Source: Ancylobacter polymorphus
Lineage (GTDB): Bacteria; Pseudomonadota; Alphaproteobacteria; Rhizobiales; Xanthobacteraceae
Direction of reading: 5' to 3'
DNA length: 64,000 nt
Assembly: GCF_022836935.1 (NCBI RefSeq)
Contig: NZ_CP083239.1
Coordinates: 3,424,001-3,488,000 of the forward strand
The position numbers and the translations under genes were made by a program. Positions 7,970-16,774 of this stretch are shown here, in pieces. Within the stretch, counting starts at the first letter, position 1. The number at the start of each line of letters is the position of its first letter. Under the pieces are notes generated by a model. The model had not been told where the DNA came from, did no database searches, and worked only from the letters and a program-made list of their open reading frames with translations.

Positions 7970-8281
7970 CTAGGGGCCCGGCGCTGACACATCGTTCACC
8001 AGCACGCGAGTCACCTCGCTATCTTCGATGATGCACTTAGCGATGTGCAGGGAGCCGCCGCGAAGGAACGCGACTTGGACGATTCCATTCTTGTCGTCGC
8101 CCGTCACATGCATCGATGTGTCGTCTCCTAGATCGTGATCAATCCCCGTCGCCTCTTCCAGGTGGCTTTCGCAGTGCGTCTTGGCGGCCGTCACCGGATC
8201 GTTCATGCGCCAGAATACCAAGCCGGAGATGCCGGCTCCGATGACGATCAGTGCAATGGTGTATCGAGCTAACTTATTCAC
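7970..8281 (-). CDS. Small membrane-anchored prophage protein, unknown function
   Basis: A 103-residue protein with one N-terminal transmembrane segment (YTIALIVIGAGISGLVFW, residues about 7-24) after a short basic start, so the acidic remainder is probably periplasmic. The C-terminal domain has two cysteines (HCESHLEE, AKCIIEDSE) that could form a disulfide. GTG 8281 has AGAGG upstream on the minus strand. No family recognised. Position in the prophage accessory segment suggests a lysogenic-conversion (moron) gene, by inference only. Confidence 0.6.
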   Translation of the reverse strand: MNKLARYTIALIVIGAGISGLVFWRMNDPVTAAKTHCESHLEEATGIDHDLGDDTSMHVTGDDKNGIVQVAFLRGGSLHIAKCIIEDSEVTRVLVNDVSAPGP

Positions 8282-8394
8282 GCGCGCTGCCTCTTTGGTT
8301 GCGAGAGGTTTACGAGCAGTGGGCCGTTTTGGACCGAAAACGTTGGTATATAAGTAGTTCTACTGCCGAGCGCGGGCGCTGGCGGAATGGGCGG

Positions 8395-8496
8395 CTTCCG
8401 CTCGCCGCGCTCTGCGTCGCGCCTGACGGTGCGAGCATCAACGCCGGTCTTGGCGGCTTGGTCTTCGGCATAAGAGTGGACAAGTTGTCCACTCTC
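8395..8496 (-). pseudogene. ParB-like/HTH coding remnant
   Basis: One minus-strand frame reads ESGQLVHSYAEDQAAKTG then VDARTVRRDAERGERK. The KTGxxxRTVxRDAxRGE pattern is the helix-turn-helix that follows the nuclease-like domain in phage ParB-family proteins. No matching start or N-terminal domain is visible upstream, and the frame then runs into low-quality sequence. Best read as the remnant of a larger gene. Confidence 0.35.
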
Positions 8497-8536
8497 TTTG
8501 GTGTTGTGGCCATGCCGCGTCTCCGGATGCAGCGCC

Positions 8537-8840
8537 TCACTCCTCCACGGGAGCGCCGGGCTTCTTCCTTGGGGCGATCTGCTTCTTAGGCCTGCCGAAC
8601 TTGTCCTTTCGGATGTACGGCCCTGGCGGCAACGTAAACGGATCCGCCTCCAGCTTGGGCGGGCCTGCCAGATGCGCCTCAACGGTCGGCCAGTGCCAGC
8701 GTGATCTGGCCCCGATTGATAGTCGCGCGCGGGACGAAACCCTGCAGCACCCACGAGTCAAACGTGTCGACGCTGATCTCAAGCAATGCGGCTGCAGTCT
8801 TGCGCGAGACGAAGACGGGCCGGTGATTCTCGTCGGTCAT
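8537..8840 (-). pseudogene. Excisionase-like helix-turn-helix gene broken by a frameshift
   Basis: From ATG 8840 the frame reads MTDENHRPVFVSRKTAAALL, then EISVDTFDSWVLQGFVPRAT, a MerR/excisionase-type winged helix that binds DNA, and stops at 8679 after 53 residues. The adjacent frame carries the expected continuation RWHWPTVEAHLAG, then basic KDKFGRPKKQIAPRKK, to a stop at 8537. One extra A near 8702 explains the break: removing it gives QIRWHWPTVEAHLAG. The locus is 304 bases long, one over a multiple of three. The intact product would have about 100 residues. A sequencing error is possible. Confidence 0.65.
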
Positions 8841-9223
8841 GGCGTGCCCTTAGTGCGGTCAGACACGATACCCCCGCGCGGCGCGTCGCACCACAGGGTG
8901 CCCCAAGGGAGGGGCTACTTGCACATTTCGAGAATCGGGGTGATGTTGACCGTGGGCTTGAACACCCGGACCGAAGATAGGGCGACTCCCGTTTGGCGAC
9001 GGAGAGTGCCTGAGCGCGAAGCCTCTTGGCGGAGGCGGAACGCATGCGGCGCCTTGGCGGGCGACCGAACCTGGCCATAATGGCCGGGAGCGGTGCGCCA
9101 TGTCCAGAGGGTAATTCCTTAAAAGCGCAACGGCCTGTCTCTTCGGCAGGTGTTCAACTCCCGGCTGCCCGGTCTGATACCGGGCGCGGCCTTGAACAGC
9201 CGATACCGAAGAGACTTAACCCC
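8841..9223. other. 383-base stretch without a supportable gene
   Basis: It lies between the leftward frameshifted gene and the rightward TAT-signal gene, so divergent promoters are expected. On the minus strand one frame reads VFKPTVNITPILEMCK, a stop, then WGTLWCDAPRGGIVSDRTKG, ending in an ATGA overlap with the 8840 start. This looks like a decayed small gene, but no intact frame or start can be assigned. 9131-9210 holds GC-rich inverted segments of unclear meaning. Confidence 0.4.
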
Positions 9224-9547
9224 ATGACCATCGACAAGACGTCCAGTCGTCGCGCATTCCTCATCGGCGCTGCGCCCGCGCTCATCGCGGCACCCGCGCT
9301 CGCCCTTCCGCAGCCGTTATCGCCCCAGGAGCGGATAGACGCCGCCATGGCGGAGATCCGCGCGGTACTTGCCGAGGCGTACCCAGGTCACTTTGTCACC
9401 GAGACCCAGATGCTGCGGAGGGGCACCGGCGGCTTGGCCATCGGCGCGTACCCGCTTGAGGGGTATCAGACGAGGTTCCACTTCCACGCCGACGGCCCGC
9501 TGCGCGCCGCCGATGTCGAGGGCCGTCAGTGGGGGATTGGCCGATGA
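9224..9547 (+). CDS. Small exported protein with twin-arginine signal, unknown function
   Basis: A 107-residue protein: MTIDKTSSRRAFLIGAAP continues into a hydrophobic Ala/Leu stretch and an ALALP cleavage region, a compact Tat-type signal (SRRAFL). The mature part has SPQERIDAAMAEIRAVLAEA and a GYQTRFHFHADG segment. Small proteins with this layout recur in alphaproteobacterial prophages, usually unassigned. ATG 9224 was chosen because it gives a normal signal peptide. The stop overlaps the next start (ATGA), so the two are co-translated. Confidence 0.65.
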   Translation: MTIDKTSSRRAFLIGAAPALIAAPALALPQPLSPQERIDAAMAEIRAVLAEAYPGHFVTETQMLRRGTGGLAIGAYPLEGYQTRFHFHADGPLRAADVEGRQWGIGR

Positions 9548-9795
9548 ACGTCCACGCCCCGATCAGAACCGCCGCCGTGCCGGCTTCCAGCACCATTGAC
9601 CGCCTGAATGAGATCCGCTGCCTACTTGGCGCGCTGGATATCATGGCGGGCACGCTCGAGGGCTTCCAGGCCGAAGCCTTCTACAGCGTCATCCAGTCCG
9701 CCCAGGAGAAGATCGAGGGGGTGCAGTCCGTGGTGTGCGCCGCTGCTGATGATGCCCGACTGAGAGACCGGCCGCTGCGCGCAAAAGCGGCGTGA
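9544..9795 (+). CDS. Small prophage protein paired with the TAT-signal gene
   Basis: An 83-residue soluble, mainly helical protein with the central run TIDRLNEIRCLLGALDIMAG and AFYSVIQSAQEKIEGVQSVV. ATG 9544 overlaps the stop of the upstream gene as ATGA, so the pair forms one translation unit. No family recognised and no membrane segment seen. Its role is unknown. Confidence 0.6.
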   Translation: MNVHAPIRTAAVPASSTIDRLNEIRCLLGALDIMAGTLEGFQAEAFYSVIQSAQEKIEGVQSVVCAAADDARLRDRPLRAKAA

Positions 9796-9882
9796 CCGCT
9801 CAACGCTACCACCTAAGCAGGCAACCTAACCCTGCCGGGCCAGCGACGCGTCGTTCACCACAGCAGCAGCGCCCGGCTGGAT

Positions 9883-9912
9883 CCCCGTCGCTCTTTTCGG
9901 AGGGCGGCGGGG
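9883..9912 (+). terminator. Probable terminator of the rightward prophage pair
   Basis: CCCCGTCGC - 12 bases - GCGGCGGGG forms a 9-bp stem with one G-T pair, followed by a weak T-containing tail (TTCTGATTCT). It lies 87 bases after the last prophage gene and before the tRNA-Pro gene. Confidence 0.4.
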
Positions 9913-10039
9913 TTCTGATTCTGTGATGGCAATGCCTGCCGTTTCCCGTCGCCGTGGCGACTCGGTGGCGACTCAGAACAAGCGAAGAGTGGCGCCAGCG
10001 GCGCCAAACCTTGCAAGTCGTTGATTTTCTTGGGTTTTT

Positions 10040-10117
10040 TGGTCGGAGCGAGAGGATTTGAACCTCCGACCCCTAGTCCCCCAGACTAGTGCGCTAACCA
10101 GGCTGCGCTACGCTCCG
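10040..10117 (-). tRNA. tRNA-Pro (anticodon GGG)
   Basis: The minus strand gives CGGAGCG...CGCTCCG acceptor arms with encoded CCA. The anticodon stem CTAGT/ACTAG encloses the loop CTGGGGG with anticodon GGG at 10080-10082, and the T arm contains GGTTCAAATC. It reads Pro CCC (and CCU). Phage-derived DNA lies directly against its 3' end and core genes against its 5' end, the usual arrangement when a prophage has integrated at a tRNA 3' end. The attachment core is thus probably within about 10040-10090. Confidence 0.95.
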
Positions 10118-10249
10118 ACGCCGTGAGGCGCCGTCTGTCTAGCCATTTGCCGCTCCTTATGCAAGCCGGGCCGTGCCCTGTGGACGAGAGAGACGACGCC
10201 GGCCGCGTCGCGCGCTACGATAGCCGCCTCTCCTCAAGGATGCGGACGG

Positions 10250-10918
10250 ATGAATCACCCTGCCCATGCGCACGCCCTGCCCGCTGACGCGTTGCTCGCC
10301 GCGCCTCTGGACGTGCCCGCCAGCGCGGAGATGCTGGAGCGGCTTGAGAGCCGTCGTTCGTCGCCATTGCGTGGGCTGGTGGAGCCGGGGCCGACGGAGG
10401 ACGAATTGCGGCGCCTGCTCGCCCTCGCCAGCCGCGTTCCGGACCATGGGCGGCTCTGCCCGTGGCGTTTCATCGTGCTCGCCGGCGAGGCGCGAGGGGC
10501 GCTCGGGCAACGGTTCGACGCGCTTTATGCCCGGCAGAATCCTGAAATTCCAACCGCCAAGGCCGATATGTGGACGCAATATCTGCTGCGCGCGCCGGTG
10601 ACGGTGGTACTGGTCAGCCGACCCGATCCGACCGCCAAGGTGCCAGAGTGGAACCAGGTACTCTCGGCCGGCGCGGCGGGCATGGCGCTCACCGTGGGCG
10701 CGGCGGCGATGGGATTCGCTACGCAATGGCTGTTGAAATGGCCGGGGCGCGACCCTGAAGCCGCCGCGCTGCTAGGCGTGGGGTCGGGCGAGCGGATCGC
10801 CGGCTTCATCCATATCGGACGGCCGGCGCGCATCACCGAGGACCGGCCGCGACCGGCCCTCGGTGACGTGGTGTCCTACTGGACACCGGATCAGTCGATG
10901 TCGAACGACACGCCCTGA
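10250..10918 (+). CDS. Nitroreductase family protein (YdjA-like)
   Basis: A 222-residue FMN-dependent oxidoreductase of the nitroreductase fold. The FMN-binding start is seen in MLERLESRRSSPLRGLVEPG, then LALASRVPDHGRLCPWRFIV, which matches YdjA-type proteins (RxPxHxxLxPWRF), and later NQVLSAGAAGMALTVGAAAMG. It uses NAD(P)H to reduce nitro compounds, quinones or similar acceptors; the true substrate cannot be read. ATG 10250 follows AAGGATG. It converges on, and overlaps by 28 bases, the aldehyde dehydrogenase gene. Confidence 0.85.
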   Translation: MNHPAHAHALPADALLAAPLDVPASAEMLERLESRRSSPLRGLVEPGPTEDELRRLLALASRVPDHGRLCPWRFIVLAGEARGALGQRFDALYARQNPEIPTAKADMWTQYLLRAPVTVVLVSRPDPTAKVPEWNQVLSAGAAGMALTVGAAAMGFATQWLLKWPGRDPEAAALLGVGSGERIAGFIHIGRPARITEDRPRPALGDVVSYWTPDQSMSNDTP

Positions 10919-12432
10919 GCCAGCGGCAGGGCACGCGAGTAGTTGATGGTGTTGGTGGCTCGCCGCATATAGGCCTTCCAGGCGTCCGAGCCGGACTCGC
11001 GCCCGCCGCCAGTCTCCTTTTCGCCGCCGAAGGCGCCGCCGATTTCGGCGCCCGAGGGCCCGATATTGACGTTGGCGATGCCGCAATCCGAACCTTCCGC
11101 CGAGAGGAAAGTCTCGGCCTCGCGCAGATCATTGGTGAAGATCGACGAAGACAGGCCCTGCGGCACGCCATTGTGCAGCTTGATCGCTTCCGGCAGGCCG
11201 GTGCAGCGCAGCACATAAAGGATGGGGGCGAAGGTCTCGTGCTTGACGATGTCGATCTGTTCGTCGAGCTCGACCAGTGCAGGGCGGACATAGTAGGCGT
11301 CCGCGTGCCCCCCGACCGCAACGCGCTCGCCACCGTGCACACGGCCGCCGGCCGCACGGGCGGCGTCGAGCGCGCCCTGCATGGCCTCGAAGGCCGCCTT
11401 GTCGATCAGCGGACCGATCAGCGTGCCGGCCTCGCGCGGATCGCCGATGCCGACCGAGCCATAGGCCTTGGCGAGGCGCGGCACCAGCGTGTCGTACACG
11501 CTCTCATGCACGATGAGGCGGCGCAGCGTTGTGCAGCGCTGACCCGCCGTGCCCATGGCGGCGAAGGCGATGCCGCGCAGAGCGAGGTCGAGATCCGCCG
11601 AGGGGCAGACGATGGCGGCATTGTTGCCGCCGAGTTCGAGAATCGAGCGACCGAAGCGGCGCGCCACCCGTTCGCCGACGATGCGGCCCATGCGCGTCGA
11701 GCCGGTGGCGGAGACGACAGGAATGCGGGCGTCGTCGGTCAGTGCCGCACCGATCTCGGCGCCGCCGATCAGCAACTGCGACAGGCCTTCCGGCGCCGCG
11801 CCGAAGGCGCGCACGGCCCGCTCGAACAGCGCCTGCACGGCGAGCGCGGTGAGCGGCGTCTTTTCCGACGGCTTCCACAGCACGCTGTTGCCGCAGACCA
11901 GCGCCAGGGCCGCGTTCCATGACCAGACGGCGACCGGGAAATTGAAGGCGGTGATGATGGCCACAGGCCCCACCGGGTGCCAGGTTTCCATCATGCGATG
12001 GCCGGGACGCTCGGAGGCGATGGTGAGGCCATAGAGCTGGCGCGACAGGCCGACGGCGAAGTCGCAGATGTCGATCATCTCCTGCACCTCGCCGAGCCCC
12101 TCGGAGAGGATCTTGCCGGCTTCCAGTGTCACGAGGCGGCCGAGCTCGGTCTTGTGGGCGCGCAGCTCCTCGCCGAGCAGGCGGACGAGTTCGCCCCGTC
12201 GCGGCGCCGGTACGGTGCGCCACGCTTCGAACGCGGCGACTGAACGCTCCACCGCGGCGCCAGCCTCGGCAGGGCTCGCTTCGGCGACATGCGCGACGGT
12301 CTCACCGGTTATCGGCGAGTGGACGGGCCGTGTGCCAGCGCGCCAATGCGTCTCAGGAACGCCCAGACCCTGCAGAAGACCGACCACCTCTTCCGCGACC
12401 GGCTTCATCGCACCGGCTTCGTTCGTCGCCAT
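10891..12432 (-). CDS. Aldehyde dehydrogenase, aminoadipate-semialdehyde (P6C) type
   Basis: A 513-residue NAD-dependent ALDH. Visible: TAFNFPVAVWSWN and GNSVLWKPSEKTPL (cofactor), ELGGNNAAIV (catalytic Glu), GTAGQRCTTLRRL (catalytic Cys). The C-terminal GAEIGGAFGGEKETGGGRES then SGSDAWKAYMRRAT is characteristic of the ALDH7A1/AmaB group, which oxidises alpha-aminoadipate semialdehyde (piperideine-6-carboxylate) in lysine breakdown. ATG 12432 has GAGGAG upstream; an earlier in-frame start lacks a ribosome site. It stands alone, without lysine-catabolic neighbours. Confidence 0.88.
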   Translation of the reverse strand: MATNEAGAMKPVAEEVVGLLQGLGVPETHWRAGTRPVHSPITGETVAHVAEASPAEAGAAVERSVAAFEAWRTVPAPRRGELVRLLGEELRAHKTELGRLVTLEAGKILSEGLGEVQEMIDICDFAVGLSRQLYGLTIASERPGHRMMETWHPVGPVAIITAFNFPVAVWSWNAALALVCGNSVLWKPSEKTPLTALAVQALFERAVRAFGAAPEGLSQLLIGGAEIGAALTDDARIPVVSATGSTRMGRIVGERVARRFGRSILELGGNNAAIVCPSADLDLALRGIAFAAMGTAGQRCTTLRRLIVHESVYDTLVPRLAKAYGSVGIGDPREAGTLIGPLIDKAAFEAMQGALDAARAAGGRVHGGERVAVGGHADAYYVRPALVELDEQIDIVKHETFAPILYVLRCTGLPEAIKLHNGVPQGLSSSIFTNDLREAETFLSAEGSDCGIANVNIGPSGAEIGGAFGGEKETGGGRESGSDAWKAYMRRATNTINYSRALPLAQGVSFDID

Positions 12433-12807
12433 TCTCACGCTCCTCGACAAATGGCCGCAGCCCGCCCGCTCAATAGCACCGCGCGGCCCCTGAAATCCAT
12501 CATGGCTTTCGGATGACGGCGCTGTCCGACACCGGGATCAGATGAGTCCGACGCTACCTCCCAAATAGCGATTGCCACCTAAATTCAACACGTTGGCGAC
12601 CAGGCTACAGAGACCCAGGCGGCTCGGCAGGACCACCATCTAATCTGGGATAAGCGCAAATGGAGCGTTGCTCTTCTGGCGCGCTTTATTATGATGCAAA
12701 CAACGACATGCTTCGCCGCTGCGCGTTATAGCCACATTGTCGTGATGCCCCCGCCACAATTCCTTTTCATGCATCGCCTCCTCGCTAACAGGAGAAGGAC
12801 GAAGGTA

Positions 12808-13197
12808 TTGACGGCTTGGGGAATGGGACGGGTCGCCGGCGCGGCGTTCGCGACGGGGATCATCTTTCTCGCCGGCGGCAATGCTGCCCTTGCAAGTTCA
12901 AAGAAGACGAACATCACCGCGACGTCCGGCATGGCGTCCTATTACGGCTATGGCGGCCGCACCGCCAACGGGGAGCGGCATAGCGCCAAGGCCATGACGG
13001 CGGCGCATCGCAGCTTGCCCTTCAACACCCGGGTTCGCGTCACCAACAAGGCCAATGGCCGATCGGTCGTGGTGCGGATCAACGACCGCGGCCCCTTCGT
13101 ACGGGGTCGCATTATCGACGTGTCGACCGCCGTCGCCGATCAACTCGGCTTCCGAAGCCGTGGCGTGGCCAAGGTCGATATCGCCGTGGTTGACTGA
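12808..13197 (+). CDS. rlpA: Septal ring lytic transglycosylase RlpA family protein
   Basis: The secreted double-psi beta-barrel domain is clear: GMASYYGYGGRTANGERH, AMTAAHRSLPFNTRVRVTN, GRSVVVRINDRGPF and RIIDVSTAVADQLGF. RlpA cleaves or remodels peptidoglycan at septa. TTG 12808 gives a clean 29-residue signal peptide (to ALASS) with AGGAGAAGGA at 12790-12799; ATG 12769, ATG 12823 and ATG 12691 are in-frame alternatives without a good ribosome site. The SPOR domain of enterobacterial RlpA is missing, as is common in short alphaproteobacterial versions. Confidence 0.85.
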   Translation: MTAWGMGRVAGAAFATGIIFLAGGNAALASSKKTNITATSGMASYYGYGGRTANGERHSAKAMTAAHRSLPFNTRVRVTNKANGRSVVVRINDRGPFVRGRIIDVSTAVADQLGFRSRGVAKVDIAVVD

Positions 13198-13230
13198 TTA
13201 GACAGGCCGGTCGCGGACCGGGGCGCGCGT

Positions 13231-14205
13231 TCAGTTGTCCCGGTCCCGCGCGGCGTCCAGCAGTCGCTGACAATCCTGCAATTCATGCAGCACGGCTTCG
13301 AGCCGCCTTAGGTCGTCGCCACGCAGGGGTGTGGAGGCTACCGCGCTCACATGAACGCTGCCTGAGGGCTCATTCTGGGCACGGGGCGTTACAGGACGCA
13401 CCCGCTCGGGCACAAAATGCACCTCGTCTTCCGCCAGCGTCGCCGGACCGGCTCCCATGGGGCGGAATGGAAAAGACGGTCGTGCCTCATCCGGCATCGG
13501 CTCTCGGGCCGCACGTTCCTGCGGCAGGTGCGGCTCAGGGTTCTGCGTGTCGTCAATGCGATTGCCCCGCCGGGGGCTGAAAAGCGACGGATCGTCGCTC
13601 AAGAACGGGTCGGTCCGCACCGTACGCGGCGGCGGTTCGAGATCGGCAAGCAGGGGTAAGTCGAACGGGGTAGGCTCGCTGTCCGCCCGACGCCGTGTGC
13701 GGCGCGATGAGACATCCTCGGCGGGCCCGTAGGGGCGCTCGGGCAGAAGATCGAGCAAACCGCCATCCGTGCTGCCGCCCGCATCGGCGCCGGGAGGCAC
13801 CGGGTACGTCGGCGGCTCATCATGGGCGAATAACGCGTCCGACGCCGGTGGCGCCTCCCGCTCTTCCCGCCGTTCCGGCTCAGGGAGCGCCCCTTCTTGC
13901 TCGTCGACCTCGCGCGCGAGAGCCTGCACGTAACGCGGGCCCTCCTCCTTCAGGATGCGCTGGACACCCCGGATCGTGTAGCCTTCCCCGTAGAGCAGAT
14001 GGCGGATGCCGCGCAGCAACTCCACATCGTCCGGGCGGTAATAGCGCCGGCCGCCGCCACGCTTGAGCGGGCGGATTTGCGGGAAGCGTGTTTCCCAGAA
14101 ACGCAGGACATGCTGGGGGAGATCGAGGTCTTCCGCGACCTCGCTGATCGTGCGGAAGGCGTCAGGCCCCTTCTCCGCCCCCGGCTGATCCTGTCGCGCG
14201 CTCAC
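13231..14205 (-). CDS. MerR family transcriptional regulator with long acidic tail
   Basis: A 324-residue protein. Residues about 13-85 are a MerR winged helix: [40 protein letters not shown] and [20 protein letters not shown]. The rest is Pro/Arg/Asp-rich and probably disordered, ending in a helix ([20 protein letters not shown]). GTG 14205 overlaps the ihfA stop (GTGA) with GGAG upstream. This ihfA-linked MerR-like gene is standard after plsX-fabH-ihfA in alphaproteobacteria. The targets are unknown; no metal- or drug-binding domain is seen. Confidence 0.87.
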   Translation of the reverse strand: MSARQDQPGAEKGPDAFRTISEVAEDLDLPQHVLRFWETRFPQIRPLKRGGGRRYYRPDDVELLRGIRHLLYGEGYTIRGVQRILKEEGPRYVQALAREVDEQEGALPEPERREEREAPPASDALFAHDEPPTYPVPPGADAGGSTDGGLLDLLPERPYGPAEDVSSRRTRRRADSEPTPFDLPLLADLEPPPRTVRTDPFLSDDPSLFSPRRGNRIDDTQNPEPHLPQERAAREPMPDEARPSFPFRPMGAGPATLAEDEVHFVPERVRPVTPRAQNEPSGSVHVSAVASTPLRGDDLRRLEAVLHELQDCQRLLDAARDRDN

Positions 14206-14507
14206 GACTCCGGCGAGGCCCGATTGATCTGCTGCTTGAGGATGTTGGAGGGCTTGAACACCATGACGCGGCGCGGGGCGATCGGCACTTCCTCGCCGGT
14301 CTTCGGGTTGCGGCCGATGCGCTCGCCCTTCTGGCGGACCACGAAGGATCCGAAGGAAGAGAGCTTCACCGTCTCGCCGCGCGCCACGCAATCCGCGATT
14401 TCGGACAGCACGGTTTCGACGAGCGCCGCCGACTCCGTCCGTGAAAGTCCGACCCGCTGATAAACCGCCTCGCACAGATCGGCGCGCGTGATGGTGCGAC
14501 CTGCCAT
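14202..14507 (-). CDS. ihfA: Integration host factor subunit alpha
   Basis: A 101-residue HU/IHF-fold protein: [60 protein letters not shown] and [19 protein letters not shown], with the intercalating Pro in RNPKTGEE. With IhfB it bends DNA at specific sites. ATG 14507 matches the family start; an upstream in-frame start is less likely. It is third in the plsX-fabH-ihfA-merR operon. Confidence 0.95.
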   Translation of the reverse strand: MAGRTITRADLCEAVYQRVGLSRTESAALVETVLSEIADCVARGETVKLSSFGSFVVRQKGERIGRNPKTGEEVPIAPRRVMVFKPSNILKQQINRASPES

Positions 14508-14605
14508 TGCCGTATTCCCTGTCCCGTCGGTGCCGTTGTTTCTGAACGCCAAACTAGGCGCCGTCGCCCGTGCCGGTCAACGGCGCTTCACGCCTGTGGC
14601 GCGGA

Positions 14606-15577
14606 TTACCAGCGCACAAGCGCCGACGCCCAGGTGAAGCCGCCGCCCATGGCTTCCAGCAGCACCAGATCGCCGCGCTTGATGCGTCCATCGGCGTGTG
14701 CGGCGGCCAGCGCCAGCGGGATCGACGCGGCCGAGGTGTTGCCATGCTGGTCGACAGTGATGACGACCTTCTCCGGGGCGATGCCGAGCTTGACGGCGCT
14801 GGCGTCGATGATGCGGCGGTTCGCCTGATGCGGAACGAACCAGTCGATCGTGTCCGCCGATTCACCCGTCGCCTCGAAGGCATCGACGATCACGTCGGTG
14901 ATCATGCCGACGGCATGGCGGAACACTTCGCGGCCTTCCATGCGCAGGAAGCCGACGCTACGGGTGGAGGACACGCCGCCATCGACATAGAGCTTGTTCT
15001 TGTGACGGCCGTCCGAGCGCAGATGCGAGGTCAAGACGCCACGGCCCTCCTCCTCGTCCCGCACCGCCTCCAGCACCAGCGCGCCGGCGCCGTCGCCGAA
15101 CAGCACGCAGGTCGTGCGGTCCGACCAGTCGAGGATGCGCGAGAAGGTCTCCGCGCCGATGACCAGACAGCGGCGATAGGCACCGGATTTGAGGAAGTTG
15201 TCGGCGGTCGCGAGTGCGAAGACAAAGCCCGAGCACACCGCCTGGAGATCGAAGGCCGCGCCATGGGTGATGCCGAGACCCGCCTGCACGCTGACGGCCG
15301 TGGCCGGGAAGGTGTTGTCGGGTGTCGAGGTGGCGAGAACGATGAGGTCGATGTCGTCCGGTGTCAGCCCGGCGTCGGCCAGCGCCGCCCGCGCCGCGTG
15401 GATGGCGAGATCGGAGGTCACCTCGCCTTCCGCCGCGATGTGCCGTGTGCGGATGCCCGTGCGCTGGACGATCCATTCATCGGATGTGTCGACCATCTGC
15501 GCGAGGTCGGCATTGGTCAGACAGCGGGCCGGCAGATAGGAGCCGACACCACGCACGACGGAACGGATTGCACTCAC
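14606..15577 (-). CDS. fabH: Beta-ketoacyl-ACP synthase III
   Basis: A 323-residue KAS III that condenses acetyl-CoA with malonyl-ACP to start fatty acid synthesis. The catalytic triad is visible: Cys in [12 protein letters not shown], His in [15 protein letters not shown] and Asn in [15 protein letters not shown], plus [15 protein letters not shown] near the N terminus. GTG 15577 overlaps the plsX stop (GTGA). Confidence 0.97.
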   Translation of the reverse strand: MSAIRSVVRGVGSYLPARCLTNADLAQMVDTSDEWIVQRTGIRTRHIAAEGEVTSDLAIHAARAALADAGLTPDDIDLIVLATSTPDNTFPATAVSVQAGLGITHGAAFDLQAVCSGFVFALATADNFLKSGAYRRCLVIGAETFSRILDWSDRTTCVLFGDGAGALVLEAVRDEEEGRGVLTSHLRSDGRHKNKLYVDGGVSSTRSVGFLRMEGREVFRHAVGMITDVIVDAFEATGESADTIDWFVPHQANRRIIDASAVKLGIAPEKVVITVDQHGNTSAASIPLALAAAHADGRIKRGDLVLLEAMGGGFTWASALVRW

Positions 15578-16653
15578 GATGGAACCTGTAGCTCGTCAGA
15601 GACGGAGGCATCCGCAGCGCCGGCATGGCTAACCTGCGGACGATCATTCATTCCCGCTTCAATACGGGAGAGAAGCTGGTAGCGGACCATGTCGTAGCCG
15701 ATATCGACGGCCGAGGCGAAGCCCTCGGCATCGGTGCCACCATGGCTCTTGATCACGACGCCGTTGAGGCCGAGGAACACGCCGCCATTCGACTTGCGCG
15801 GATCAAGCTTTTCCCGCAGCGCGCGGAACGCCCCGCGCGCCAGCAGATAACCGATCTTGGCCATGAAGCTGCGGCTGATGGCGCCGCGCAGGAACTCCGA
15901 CACCTGCTTGGCCGTGCCCTCGGCGGTCTTGAGCGCGATATTGCCGGAGAAGCCCTCGGTGACGACCACGTCGACACTGCCGCGACCGATATCGTCGCCC
16001 TCGATGAAGCCGTGATAGGCGAGGCCCGGATGGTTGGCCGCGCGCAGCGCGCCGGCGGCGTCCTTTACCTCTTCGACGCCCTTGATCTCCTCGACGCCGA
16101 CATTGAGCAGGCCGACGGTCGGACGCTCGATGTCGAAGACGATTCGGGCCATGGCCGCGCCCATGACGGCCATGTCGACGAGGTGCTGCGCTGTCGCTCC
16201 GATGGAAGCGCCGACATCCAGCACAACGCTCTCCCCGCGCATGGTCGGCCACAGGCAGGCAATGGCTGGGCGGCTGATGCCGGCCATCATCTTGAGATTG
16301 ACCTTGGCCATCGCCATCAATGCGCCGGTATTGCCGGCGGAGACGGCGCAATCGGCTTCCTTCATCCGCACCGCATCAATGGCGCGCCACATGGACGAGA
16401 CGCGGCGGCCCTGGCGCAGCGCCTGGCTCGGCTTGTCGTCCATCCGCACGACGACATCGGTGTGCACCACCGTGCTCGCCGCCGCCAGCTTCGGGCGCGA
16501 CTTGAGCAACTCGTTGATGCGGGAGGCGTCGCCATAGAGCAGGAAGGCGATGTCGGGATGGCGGGTAAGCGCGATCTCGGCGCCGGGGAGGACCACTTCC
16601 GGTCCATGGTCGCCGCCCATGACGTCGAGCGCTATTCGAACGGGCGAAGACAT
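15574..16653 (-). CDS. plsX: Phosphate acyltransferase PlsX
   Basis: A 359-residue enzyme that makes acyl-phosphate from acyl-ACP for phospholipid synthesis. Signatures: [61 protein letters not shown] and GAPLLG-equivalent [16 protein letters not shown]. It opens the plsX-fabH-ihfA-merR cluster and is about 120 bases downstream of the DUF177 gene. Confidence 0.97.
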   Translation of the reverse strand: MSSPVRIALDVMGGDHGPEVVLPGAEIALTRHPDIAFLLYGDASRINELLKSRPKLAAASTVVHTDVVVRMDDKPSQALRQGRRVSSMWRAIDAVRMKEADCAVSAGNTGALMAMAKVNLKMMAGISRPAIACLWPTMRGESVVLDVGASIGATAQHLVDMAVMGAAMARIVFDIERPTVGLLNVGVEEIKGVEEVKDAAGALRAANHPGLAYHGFIEGDDIGRGSVDVVVTEGFSGNIALKTAEGTAKQVSEFLRGAISRSFMAKIGYLLARGAFRALREKLDPRKSNGGVFLGLNGVVIKSHGGTDAEGFASAVDIGYDMVRYQLLSRIEAGMNDRPQVSHAGAADASVSDELQVPS

Positions 16654-16774
16654 CTAGCGGCGGGGTCTCATTGGTCGGGTGGAAGGCGGTACGGCGCCAG
16701 CGCCGCGCTGACGGCATGCCCGAGTTGAGCCGTCCTGACAATAGCGACGTTGCATTTCCCCGCCCTGCCCCGGC

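Noticed and set aside
8842..9000. Leftward frame WGTLWCDAPRGGIVSDRTKG overlapping the HTH start
   Set aside because: It is interrupted by a stop after EMCK and has no valid start, so only a decayed gene can be suggested.
9129..9210. tRNA-like sequence with GTTCAACTCCCGG
   Set aside because: No acceptor or anticodon stem can be formed; it is only a chance T-arm-like run.
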